From assembly GCA_903929845.1 (NCBI GenBank), contig CAIYWF010000198.1:1-18629 (forward strand): a DNA stretch of 18,629 bases, written 5' to 3'. Origin of the DNA: an uncultured Chlorobiaceae bacterium (GTDB lineage: Bacteria; Bacteroidota; Chlorobiia; Chlorobiales; Chlorobiaceae). Below are positions 7,722-13,635 of this stretch, piece by piece. Each line of letters begins with the position of its first letter. Position 1 is the stretch's first letter. Below the pieces are notes generated by a model that did no database searches, was not told the origin of the DNA, and saw only the letters and a program-made list of their open reading frames with translations. The translations under genes and the position numbers were made by a program.

Positions 7722-8032
7722 GAACAACAGCCTCCACTGCTCTTCTCCTTGCTGCCATGGGTGCCAGAACAGCAACCTTGTGGTTTTGCCGTCAACAAAT
7801 CCCTGATCTCATCATAAGATGGAACACGCCCTTTTGAGAGCACCTTCTCATCGACAACAAGGGCCGGAGTCGACATAACGTTGTATGCCATGATCTGCTG
7901 TATATCCTCCACCTTTTCAACAACAGCATTAATGCCCTCTTTGGAAATAACATCTTTAACCGCTTCAGCAAGCTGATTGCACTTTGCACAGCCACTGCCA
8001 CTGCCACTGCCAAGTATTTTTACTATTTTCAT
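7718..8032 (-). CDS. Small thioredoxin-fold protein with Cys-Cys tail (Thioredoxin_3 type)
   Basis: This 104-residue protein resembles the redox-active disulfide protein 2 / Thioredoxin_3 family: beta strand KIVKILG, CxxC active site CAKC (Cys15, Cys18), and cis-proline Pro56 in MSTPALVV. Two features are odd. The loop before the active site is extended as GSGSGSG by a hexanucleotide repeat. The C-terminus (from about 87) is low-complexity and carries two Cys-Cys pairs (87-88 and 102-103), which look like metal or metalloid ligands. The gene lies between arsR (38-nt gap) and the permease (GTGA overlap), so the three are probably co-expressed. Expected role: cytoplasmic thiol reductase or metal-handling partner of the permease. 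Fold assignment is firm; function is inferred. Confidence 0.85.
   Translation of the reverse strand: MKIVKILGSGSGSGCAKCNQLAEAVKDVISKEGINAVVEKVEDIQQIMAYNVMSTPALVVDEKVLSKGRVPSYDEIRDLLTAKPQGCCSGTHGSKEKSSGGCCS
7731..7735 (-). promoter_or_regulatory. Ribosome-binding site that decides the permease start
   Basis: Reading the minus strand, GGAGG lies inside the last codons of the thioredoxin gene, nine nt before a GTG that overlaps that gene's TGA stop codon as GTGA. It is one of the better Shine-Dalgarno matches in the window and supports GTG at 7721 over the upstream ATG at 7775. Confidence 0.6.
7991..8011. repeat. 3.5 copies of a hexanucleotide tandem repeat in the thioredoxin gene
   Basis: The unit GCCACT (plus strand; read as GGCAGT in the gene) is repeated three full times plus half, without mismatch. 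It encodes alternating Gly-Ser immediately before the CAKC active site. Gain or loss of a unit would change loop length by two residues without breaking the frame. Confidence 0.85.
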
Positions 8033-8049
8033 AGTGGTATTGTTTTGTT

Positions 8050-8071
8050 GTTATCGTAACTAAATGATTAT
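8050..8071. promoter_or_regulatory. Degenerate second operator-like site between arsR and the thioredoxin gene
   Basis: TTATCGTA at 8051-8058 matches eight of nine bases of the left arm of the perfect dyad upstream of arsR. After the same 4-nt spacer, the right arm (8063-8071) matches five of nine positions. It sits in the 38-nt gap after arsR, where a repressor could give local control of the thioredoxin and permease genes. Weak evidence. Confidence 0.35.
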
Positions 8072-8400
8072 TATGAACATCTGAATTCCCGATCGTGTGT
8101 AAAAAATCCATCAAAAAACGCATAGGCTTTCAACCAGTTTTCGCGATCAATACAGTAACGAACTTTCGGAGGATTTATCTTCCCCTGTATCAGCCCGGCT
8201 TCGAGCAACGCTTTCAGGTGTTGTGAAATAGTTGATTGTGCCATTGGAATAATTTCTGTCAGCTCACCGGTAAAACAGCATTTTTGACTGTCAAGAAGCT
8301 TCAATATCTTTATTCTCACCGGATGGCTGAGCGCCTTGGCAAACACTGCCATACTCTCTTCTTCACCACTATACTCAACTGTTGACAATGTTCTCTGCAT
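8071..8400 (-). CDS. arsR: ArsR/SmtB-family metal(loid)-responsive repressor
   Basis: This is a winged-helix repressor of 109 residues from the preferred start. It shows ALSHPVRIKILKLL at 23-36, a recognition-helix region AQSTISQHLKALLEAGLI at 54-71 and a wing ending VRYCID. Cysteines at 41-42 (QKCCF), 83 and 108 could be inducer ligands; the classical ELCVCDL box is not present, so the inducer is uncertain. An upstream in-frame ATG (8448) would put the inverted-repeat operator inside the coding region. ATG 8400 is chosen because AAGGGGG (8413-8407) lies six nt before it and the dyad then sits in the leader. It heads an arsR-thioredoxin-permease module, most likely autoregulated and released by a metal or metalloid. 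The name arsR is used as a family label. Confidence 0.9.
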   Translation of the reverse strand: MQRTLSTVEYSGEEESMAVFAKALSHPVRIKILKLLDSQKCCFTGELTEIIPMAQSTISQHLKALLEAGLIQGKINPPKVRYCIDRENWLKAYAFFDGFFTHDREFRCS

Positions 8401-8418
8401 AATAAACCCCCTTGTTAG

Positions 8419-8440
8419 TTTATCGTAAATATACGATAAA
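8419..8440. promoter_or_regulatory. Perfect inverted repeat, probable ArsR operator
   Basis: Arms TTTATCGTA and TACGATAAA are perfectly complementary (9 bp) around a 4-nt spacer. The site lies 18 nt upstream of the arsR ATG, just before its ribosome-binding site. On the minus strand TTGATG and GATAAA, 18 nt apart, could be the -35 and -10 elements; the dyad would then cover the spacer and -10, as expected for autorepression. Binding by this ArsR is inferred from position and symmetry. Confidence 0.7.
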
Positions 8441-8750
8441 CCCATCAAAATACATACACATTTTATGGAATTGTGGATTTCCGTTTATACTTTCAGTCAA
8501 TCCACTTGCCGTTACATATATCAATCACGTTATCACTGCTTTCGTAAAGCAATTTGCTTCTCTCCCGGAGAGTTTGAGGAAGAAATTCGCAACAAAAACA
8601 CAATTTTTTATTACGTTTAGCCATGGAAATCTGATAATCAGAGAGAAAAAGCGTAAACTTGAGCGCACTCTATCTTTTTTTTCAGCATAAACCTCTTTTT
8701 TTTGCACGGGGATATATAACTATTGCTATAACGAGTTAATAACAGGAACA
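8441..8750. other. Intergenic region between arsR and the molybdate operon
   Basis: This 310-bp AT-rich divergent region has no convincing coding frame; an open frame at 8412-8690 resembles no protein I know. It holds several short inverted repeats: GCTTT/AAAGC (8538-8550), overlapping AAGCAA/TTGCTT (8547-8559), CTCTC/GAGAG (8560-8572), and TCTGAT-A-ATCAGA (8630-8642). Near its end TATAAC occurs twice (8715-8720 and 8727-8732); with TTGCAC at 8702-8707 the second could be a poor promoter with a 19-nt spacer. I find no clear ModE site (palindromic TATAACG-type arms). AGGA at 8744-8747 is the modD ribosome-binding site. Confidence 0.5.
8537..8572 (+). promoter_or_regulatory. Cluster of small overlapping hairpins upstream of modD
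   Basis: Three stems follow each other: a 6-bp stem 8537-8551, a 6-bp odd palindrome 8547-8559 sharing bases with the first, and a 5-bp stem 8560-8572. The first two are mutually exclusive. They could form alternative structures if transcribed as a long mod leader, but stems this short also arise by chance. Confidence 0.25.
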
Positions 8751-9605
8751 ATGCTCTGTCAACTGTCTGACTACGACATCAATCGGTTTATCGAAGAGGA
8801 TGTCCCTTATGGTGATCTGACGACCTTACTGCTCGGCATCAGCGATATGGAGGGGAAGATCACCTTTACCAGTCGTGAAACAACAACACTCTGCTGCACG
8901 GAGGAAGCTGCCCGTGTTCTGGAACATTGCGGAGCATCGGTAACCTTCTGCATGCACAGCGGCACAACGGTTGACGCCGGGGTTGTCATCCTTTCAGTCA
9001 ATGGGCCTGTCGGCGCTCTTCACGCAGGCTGGAAAGTGGCACTCAACCTGCTGGAGTATGCTTCTGGTATTGCCACCCGTACAAGAAACATCGTCAATGT
9101 GGTAACAGAGGTCAAGCTTGGCATCAGAGTCGTCACAACCCGAAAGTCCTTCCCTGGAACAAAAAAAGTTGCTATCAAAGCCATCATGGCTGGCGGTGCA
9201 CTCCCCCATCGGCTCGGCTTATCAGAGTCTGTGCTTGTCTTCAGGCAGCATACCGCTTTTTGCAGTGGCCTGGACAATTTTCTGCAAACCATAGCCGAAC
9301 TGAAAGCCAAAACACCGGAACATAAAATCATTGTTGAAGCCGAAACTGCGGAGGAGGCACTGAAAATTGCCGCTGCGGGCGTAGATGTGGTTCAGATTGA
9401 CAAGCTCACCCCTGAAAAGCTCTCACAGCTCGTCAGTCAGCTTCATAAAGTGGCTCCCGGTATCACTATCTCGGCGGCAGGCGGTATCAATGCTCAAAAC
9501 GCCTCAGCTTATGCGGAAACCGGGGTTGATATTCTTGTGCTGTCATCGGTCTATTTTGGCAAGCCATCTGATATTGCAGTTTCAATGTCTCCTCTACAAT
9601 CATAA
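8751..9605 (+). CDS. modD: ModD, NadC-like phosphoribosyltransferase family protein of a molybdate operon
   Basis: The 284-residue protein belongs to the quinolinate phosphoribosyltransferase fold and matches the ModD branch found in molybdate-transport operons. Features: N-terminal VPYGDLTT at 18-25, substrate-binding TTRKSFPGTKK at 129-139, GGALPHRLGLSES at 148-160 (NadC normally has GGG-NHR), VEAET at 195-199, and the phosphate-binding end ISAAGGINAQN at 240-250. The reaction of ModD is not established; its operon position suggests a link to molybdate or molybdenum cofactor use. It is preceded by AGGA and followed nine nt later by modA. NadC itself is the main alternative, but operon context and the His-for-Asn change favour ModD. 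Confidence 0.88.
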   Translation: MLCQLSDYDINRFIEEDVPYGDLTTLLLGISDMEGKITFTSRETTTLCCTEEAARVLEHCGASVTFCMHSGTTVDAGVVILSVNGPVGALHAGWKVALNLLEYASGIATRTRNIVNVVTEVKLGIRVVTTRKSFPGTKKVAIKAIMAGGALPHRLGLSESVLVFRQHTAFCSGLDNFLQTIAELKAKTPEHKIIVEAETAEEALKIAAAGVDVVQIDKLTPEKLSQLVSQLHKVAPGITISAAGGINAQNASAYAETGVDILVLSSVYFGKPSDIAVSMSPLQS

Positions 9606-9614
9606 AAATTACTC

Positions 9615-10388
9615 ATGAAAAACGCATTCCGCTTTATCACGACACTGCTACTCGCTTTTTTTTCGGCCGCTTCCCCCCTTTTGGCTGGTGAGATCAGTGT
9701 TACAGCCGCTTCTGACCTACAATATGCCATGAAGGATATCATTGCCGCATTTGAAAAAACTAACCCCACAGACAAGGTCTCGGCAGTTTTCGGCTCTTCA
9801 GGAAAAGCTGTATCGCAGATCGAGAATGGCGCTCCCTATGACCTGTTTTTTTCTGCCGATATCAGTTATCCAGAAAAGCTAAGGGCATCCGGGGCGGCAA
9901 TTTCAACGCCAAAGCCATACGCTGTTGGGCGTATTGTGGTGTGGGTAACCAAGCAAAGCGGGCTTGATGTCCGTAAAGGCATTAAGGTGCTGCTGGATCC
10001 AAGAGTTAAAAAAATAGCACTGGCAAATCCGGTGCATGCACCTTATGGCAATATAGGTAAAGAGGTTATGGAGCACTACGGGATATATGGCAAGCTTCAG
10101 GACAAACTGGTGCTTGGAGAAAATATTCAGCAGACTGCCCAGTTTGTTGAGACCGGTGCAGCGGATGCTGGACTGGTGGCTTACTCGCTTGCGCTTGCTC
10201 CTGCTCTGGCAAGTGTCGGAAACTATTTCCTTGTTCCGTCAGAAGCACACAACCCGATTGTTCAAGGCTATGTCCTCCTGAAACCTGCGTCAGGAAATGC
10301 TACCGCTGCAAAATTTGAAGCTTTTATTGCCTCGCCCGCAGCACGGGTAATTTTCAGGAAATATGGATTTTCACTCCCCAATGAATAA
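9615..10388 (+). CDS. modA: Molybdate ABC transporter periplasmic binding protein ModA
   Basis: ModA captures molybdate (and often tungstate) in the periplasm for import. The 257-residue precursor has a Sec signal peptide: MKNAFR, a hydrophobic core, then a likely cut after SPLLA (residue 24). The mature protein begins with the typical ISVTAASDLQYAM, followed by FGSSGKAVSQIENGAPYDLFFSAD, where the Ser residues of AASDL and GSSG are the usual oxyanion ligands. The APYG motif and the late GLVAYSLALAP hinge segment also fit. It starts nine nt after modD without a visible Shine-Dalgarno, suggesting coupled translation, and overlaps the next gene. No lipobox is seen, so a free periplasmic protein is expected. 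Confidence 0.95.
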   Translation: MKNAFRFITTLLLAFFSAASPLLAGEISVTAASDLQYAMKDIIAAFEKTNPTDKVSAVFGSSGKAVSQIENGAPYDLFFSADISYPEKLRASGAAISTPKPYAVGRIVVWVTKQSGLDVRKGIKVLLDPRVKKIALANPVHAPYGNIGKEVMEHYGIYGKLQDKLVLGENIQQTAQFVETGAADAGLVAYSLALAPALASVGNYFLVPSEAHNPIVQGYVLLKPASGNATAAKFEAFIASPAARVIFRKYGFSLPNE

Positions 10389-10782
10389 GCTGACAGCTCT
10401 TATTACCGGGATTGAACAACATGAGTCGCTTTTTCTCATTGATCTTGACGCATCGGGAATTCCGCTTGCCATGCTCTTATTTGACCTGAACCCTGTTTTT
10501 AAAATCGGCAGTCGGGTTCATGTTCTTTTTAAGGAGAGTGAGGTTGCTCTGGCAAAAGAGCTTTCAGGCGAAATGAGCTTCAGCAACCGATTTACAGCTA
10601 CAATCGTGGCAATAAACCCCGGCGGTATCCTTGCTGATGTCTCCCTTCAATGCAGAGCGGGTGAGCTTGCCTCCATTATCACCATGAAATCTGCCAAGCG
10701 ACTTGAATTGACTGAAAAAAAAGAGGTTACTGTGCTTATCAAGGCAAGCCAACTCTCACTGGAGGGACAAAATGATGATTAA
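10381..10782 (+). CDS. Double Mop/TOBE-domain molybdate-binding protein
   Basis: This 133-residue cytoplasmic protein looks like two tandem molybdate-binding (Mop/TOBE) domains. Residues about 3-60 start LTALITGIEQHESLFLIDLD. Residues 69-128 are the clearer one: NRFTATIVAINPGGILADVS, then ITMKSAKRLELTEKKEVTVLIKASQL, the usual Mop ending. Known molbindins of this type store or buffer molybdate or supply it to ModC/ModE-like partners. Two starts are possible: ATG 10363 with AGGA just upstream (139 aa), or ATG 10381, which overlaps the modA stop by 8 nt and begins directly at the domain. I list the latter. The gene sits between modA and modB and overlaps modB by 11 nt, so it belongs to the operon. 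The first domain is divergent and less certain. Confidence 0.8.
   Translation: MNKLTALITGIEQHESLFLIDLDASGIPLAMLLFDLNPVFKIGSRVHVLFKESEVALAKELSGEMSFSNRFTATIVAINPGGILADVSLQCRAGELASIITMKSAKRLELTEKKEVTVLIKASQLSLEGQNDD
10761..10766 (+). promoter_or_regulatory. Strong ribosome-binding site for modB inside the Mop gene
   Basis: GGAGGG lies five nt before the modB ATG at 10772, within the final codons of the preceding Mop-like gene. It fixes the modB start and shows that modB can be initiated independently despite the overlap. Confidence 0.7.
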
Positions 10783-11440
10783 TCCTGAACCTCTCTATCT
10801 TACTCTGAAACTGGCAGGATTGACAACAGTAATTCTTTATGCTATCGGCCTGCCTGCAGCATGGCTCCTTTCGCAGAGCAGGATGCGCTTGAAACCTTTG
10901 CTTGAAGCTGTACTTGCTTTGCCGCTGGTGCTGCCTCCTTCGGTGCTTGGCTTTTATTTTCTTTTGGCATTCAGCCGTCAAGGTTGGCTTGGTGCTGCAT
11001 GGGAAAGGATATTCGACCATCAGCTCGCGTTCAGCTTTGACGGCTTGGTTCTCGGATCAGTTATTTTCAGCCTGCCCTTTATGGTCCATCCACTTCAGGC
11101 AGGTTTCAATGCGGTACCCCGCAACTTGAGTGAAGCGAGCTATAGCCTGGGAAAATCAAAACTTGAAACGATCATAAAGGTTGTTCTACCCTCTATGAAA
11201 AGCTCACTCCTGACTGGTGGTGTCCTTGCGTTTGCCCATACCGTTGGAGAGTTTGGCGTGGTGCTGATGATCGGCGGCAGTATTGAAGGCAAAACAAAAG
11301 TAGCGTCTATAGCCATATACGATCTTGTTGAGTCGCTCGATTACCAGTCTGCCCATATTTATGCCGCGATTCTTTTTGCCTTTTCATTCACCATTCTGCT
11401 GACAGTCTATCTCGTAAACAAAAGACTCGATATTCGATGA
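10772..11440 (+). CDS. modB: Molybdate ABC transporter permease ModB
   Basis: ModB is the membrane subunit of the molybdate importer, working as a dimer with ModC. The 222-residue protein has about five hydrophobic segments (roughly 12-35, 43-67, 90-110, 145-170, 190-215). The cytoplasmic EAA loop that docks on the ATPase is visible at 121-140 (EASYSLGKSKLETIIKVVLP), followed by HTVGEFGVVLMIGG at 156-169, typical of ModB. Two successive ATG codons (10772, 10775) could serve as start. It overlaps the upstream Mop gene by 11 nt and modC by 4 nt (ATGA), so the subunits should be produced together. Confidence 0.95.
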   Translation: MMINPEPLYLTLKLAGLTTVILYAIGLPAAWLLSQSRMRLKPLLEAVLALPLVLPPSVLGFYFLLAFSRQGWLGAAWERIFDHQLAFSFDGLVLGSVIFSLPFMVHPLQAGFNAVPRNLSEASYSLGKSKLETIIKVVLPSMKSSLLTGGVLAFAHTVGEFGVVLMIGGSIEGKTKVASIAIYDLVESLDYQSAHIYAAILFAFSFTILLTVYLVNKRLDIR

Positions 11441-12306
11441 TCCGACTCTCGGCCACAAAAAAACTTTCTGGCACTGAAGGACCTTTTGAGCTTTCGGTTG
11501 ACCTCTCTTTTCCACCGGAATCCCTGGTGACCCTCTATGGAAAATCAGGCAGTGGTAAAACCACACTCTTGCGCATCCTTGCCGGGCTGGAAAAGCCTGA
11601 GAGTGGGTATATTGAAGTACATGGCAAGGTATGGTTCGACAGCACTGCAAAAGTTAATCTGCCTCCACAAAAACGAAAGGTGGGACTGGTTTTTCAGGAC
11701 TACGCCCTCTTTCCAACCATGACCATCAGGGAAAACCTGCAGTTTGCCCAAGAAAAAAAAGAGCCGCAAAAGATCAACGTCCTTCTTGAACTCACTGGCC
11801 TTGATGAACTCAGGGAACGCTACCCATCTTCACTTTCGGGAGGTCAACAGCAGAGGGTTGCGCTGGCGCGTGCCATTATTCGGGAACCTGAAATTCTACT
11901 GCTCGATGAGCCACTTTCAGCCCTTGACCAGCACACCCGTAATATGCTTCAGGATGAAATCCTGAAGTTTCACAAGCGATTTGGACTGACAACCATTCTT
12001 GTGTCACATGACAAACAGGAGGTTTTTAAACTCTCCGATACCGTTGCTGTGATTGATCGCGGCAAAATTTCCCGTCATGGAACTCCCCTCGAAGTTTTCC
12101 TTAACAGGAATACTTCAAACAAGTTTTCTTTTGTAAGCACTATCCTGAGCATTCGTAAAGTAGACTGTATCTTTCTTGCTGTCATGGGCGCAGGTAACGA
12201 GATTGTCGAAGTCGTTCTCAGTAAAAGCGATATTGAAACACTCAAAGTCGGCGATGAAGTGCTGGTTGCATCGAAAGCCTTCAACCCGATTGTTATAAAA
12301 CTGTAA
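11437..12306 (+). CDS. modC: Molybdate ABC transporter ATP-binding protein ModC
   Basis: ModC powers molybdate import. The 289 residues show Walker A GKSGSGKT at 35-42, Q-loop Gln87 in VFQDYALFPTMTIREN, signature LSGGQ at 133-137, Walker B ILLLDEP at 153-159 with Glu158, and switch His191. After about residue 225 there is only about 60 residues of TOBE-like sequence, shorter than in Escherichia coli ModC (352 aa). The stand-alone Mop protein encoded in the same operon could compensate; that is inference. Translation is coupled to modB through an ATGA overlap. It ends the mod operon; no clear terminator hairpin follows. Confidence 0.94.
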   Translation: MIRLSATKKLSGTEGPFELSVDLSFPPESLVTLYGKSGSGKTTLLRILAGLEKPESGYIEVHGKVWFDSTAKVNLPPQKRKVGLVFQDYALFPTMTIRENLQFAQEKKEPQKINVLLELTGLDELRERYPSSLSGGQQQRVALARAIIREPEILLLDEPLSALDQHTRNMLQDEILKFHKRFGLTTILVSHDKQEVFKLSDTVAVIDRGKISRHGTPLEVFLNRNTSNKFSFVSTILSIRKVDCIFLAVMGAGNEIVEVVLSKSDIETLKVGDEVLVASKAFNPIVIKL

Positions 12307-12519
12307 CCATAAAAAAGAGAGATCTTCTTACGCTGACAGTAGCTACAATGCATGTTGCCTGACTTTATTGAACCTCTTCCAGCTTTGATAACCGGTTATG
12401 TAAACAAAGATTAATTTGTTACAACGAAAGGTCTTTTAGGGAGCTCGATGACTCCCATCAACTTTTTAGCCTCTCATCATGTTTAATCAGAGCAAAGAGA
12501 GAATAAAACGGCGCAGAAG
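12307..12519. other. Intergenic region between modC and the SDR gene
   Basis: This 213-bp non-coding stretch contains a perfect 12-bp palindrome, ATAACCGGTTAT (12388-12399), and next to it an inverted repeat AACAAA/TTTGTT with a 6-nt spacer (12403-12420). No hairpin plus T-run terminator is visible after modC, and I cannot name a promoter for the SDR gene. The palindromes may be protein-binding sites for the downstream genes. Confidence 0.35.
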
Positions 12520-13257
12520 ATGACACTAACTGGTAAAAAAGTATGCTTTATAACCGGCGCTTGTGGTGCTGTCGGCAGTGAGATTGCACTCTCGATAGCG
12601 GGACAGGGGTACACCATTTTTTTTACCTGGCACTCGTCAGAGGAAAAAGCAGAGCAAACCCTTGAAAAAATCCGCTGGATAAGTCCTGAATCGCAGATGA
12701 TCCGGTGTGACGTCTCAAAAAGCGGCGATATCAGCAACGCATTTTCGGTATTTCTGCAACAGTTTGACCGACTTGATCTGCTTGTAACAAGCGCATCAAA
12801 TTTTTTTAGTACTCCTCTGCCTGATGTTACCGAACAAGAATGGGACTCTCTGGTCAACACCAATCTGAAGGGAACATTCTTTACCATGCAGGAGGCGGCC
12901 AGAATTATGCAGAAACAACCCTTCGTCTCCCGAATCATTTCCATGACAGATATTTCGGCAGACCTTGTCTGGCGCAACTTTGCACCCTATACGGTAGCCA
13001 AATCCGGAATCCAGCACTTGACCAGAGTCTTTGCGAAGACCTTTGCACCTACTATTCTTGTCAACTCAATTGCGCCCGGGACGGTCACGGTAAATCCAGA
13101 AAAAGATATGGAGACTCAACAGGAGATGGTTAAAAAAATACCGCTCAGGCGACTTGGTGACCCTCTTGATATTATCAGGACAATTATATTTCTTCTTGAA
13201 AGCGATTATATTACAGGCCAGATTATTAATGTTGACGGAGGAAGGCTTCTTCAGTAA
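12520..13257 (+). CDS. Short-chain dehydrogenase, pteridine-reductase (PTR1/FolM)-like
   Basis: This is a 245-residue NAD(P)H-dependent SDR. The cofactor motif TGACGAVG lies at 12-19, the catalytic YTVAK gives Tyr157 and Lys161, and NTNLKG (113-118) supplies the active-site Asn region. Position 144, 13 residues before Tyr157, is Asp, where classical SDRs have Ser; Asp is typical of pteridine reductases. SASNFFSTPLPDVTEQEWD (91-109) and IAPGTV...PE (184-194) also resemble the PTR1/FolM group, though the usual NNAS is TSAS here. Such enzymes reduce dihydro- or oxidised pterins. WHSS after the second strand could bind the NADPH phosphate. It sits alone after the mod operon; a link to molybdopterin or folate chemistry is speculative. 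FabG-like SDR is the fallback. Confidence 0.8.
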   Translation: MTLTGKKVCFITGACGAVGSEIALSIAGQGYTIFFTWHSSEEKAEQTLEKIRWISPESQMIRCDVSKSGDISNAFSVFLQQFDRLDLLVTSASNFFSTPLPDVTEQEWDSLVNTNLKGTFFTMQEAARIMQKQPFVSRIISMTDISADLVWRNFAPYTVAKSGIQHLTRVFAKTFAPTILVNSIAPGTVTVNPEKDMETQQEMVKKIPLRRLGDPLDIIRTIIFLLESDYITGQIINVDGGRLLQ

Positions 13258-13338
13258 GAGTGCCATGCAAAGACCATATTGTTTTTGTACATTGTTTTTA
13301 TTATTCCAGAAGTCAATCATCAATAGTTTTTAACCCTT

Positions 13339-13614
13339 ATGGAACAAGAAGTTCAGGTTACGATACACAGCAGCCAACCAGATAATACCGTAGAAGCAGA
13401 GCCACAGAAAACGTGCATTCCTGAGCAGATAAAAGAGATCAGTGATACACTCAAAGAGGCTTTTTCCTGTTTCAGGGAAAGTGAATCGTATAATTTGCTT
13501 GTGAAAAGCGCTGAAAATGCCAGGGAGTACATCAGGAAAAATCCTGGTCAGGCAATGTTGTATTCATTGGGAGCTGGTGCCTTGTTCGGACTTTTCATGA
13601 AAAGAAAGCGATAA
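13339..13614 (+). CDS. Small YqjD/DUF883-like membrane-anchored protein
   Basis: This 91-residue protein has a hydrophilic, probably helical N-terminal part with no recognisable domain, then the DUF883-type ending: REYIRKNPGQAMLYSLGAGA followed by a short hydrophobic segment and basic MKRKR (residues about 62-91). In the YqjD/ElaB/YgaM group this single C-terminal helix anchors the protein in the inner membrane; some members bind ribosomes in stationary phase. No Shine-Dalgarno is seen. It is followed 21 nt later by a holin-X-like gene and then a second protein of similar kind, mirroring the yqjC-yqjD-yqjE-yqjK arrangement of Escherichia coli. Family resemblance is moderate; function unknown. 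Confidence 0.7.
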   Translation: MEQEVQVTIHSSQPDNTVEAEPQKTCIPEQIKEISDTLKEAFSCFRESESYNLLVKSAENAREYIRKNPGQAMLYSLGAGALFGLFMKRKR

Positions 13615-13635
13615 CAAGCAGTTATTTCAGATACT

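Noticed and set aside
8412..8690. 92-residue open frame on the plus strand between arsR and modD
   Set aside because: It runs through the operator and several inverted repeats, has no recognisable domain and no ribosome-binding site.
8702..8732. ModE operator or good promoter before modD
   Set aside because: The two TATAAC hexamers are direct rather than inverted repeats, and the best -35/-10 pair has 19-nt spacing with poor hexamers.
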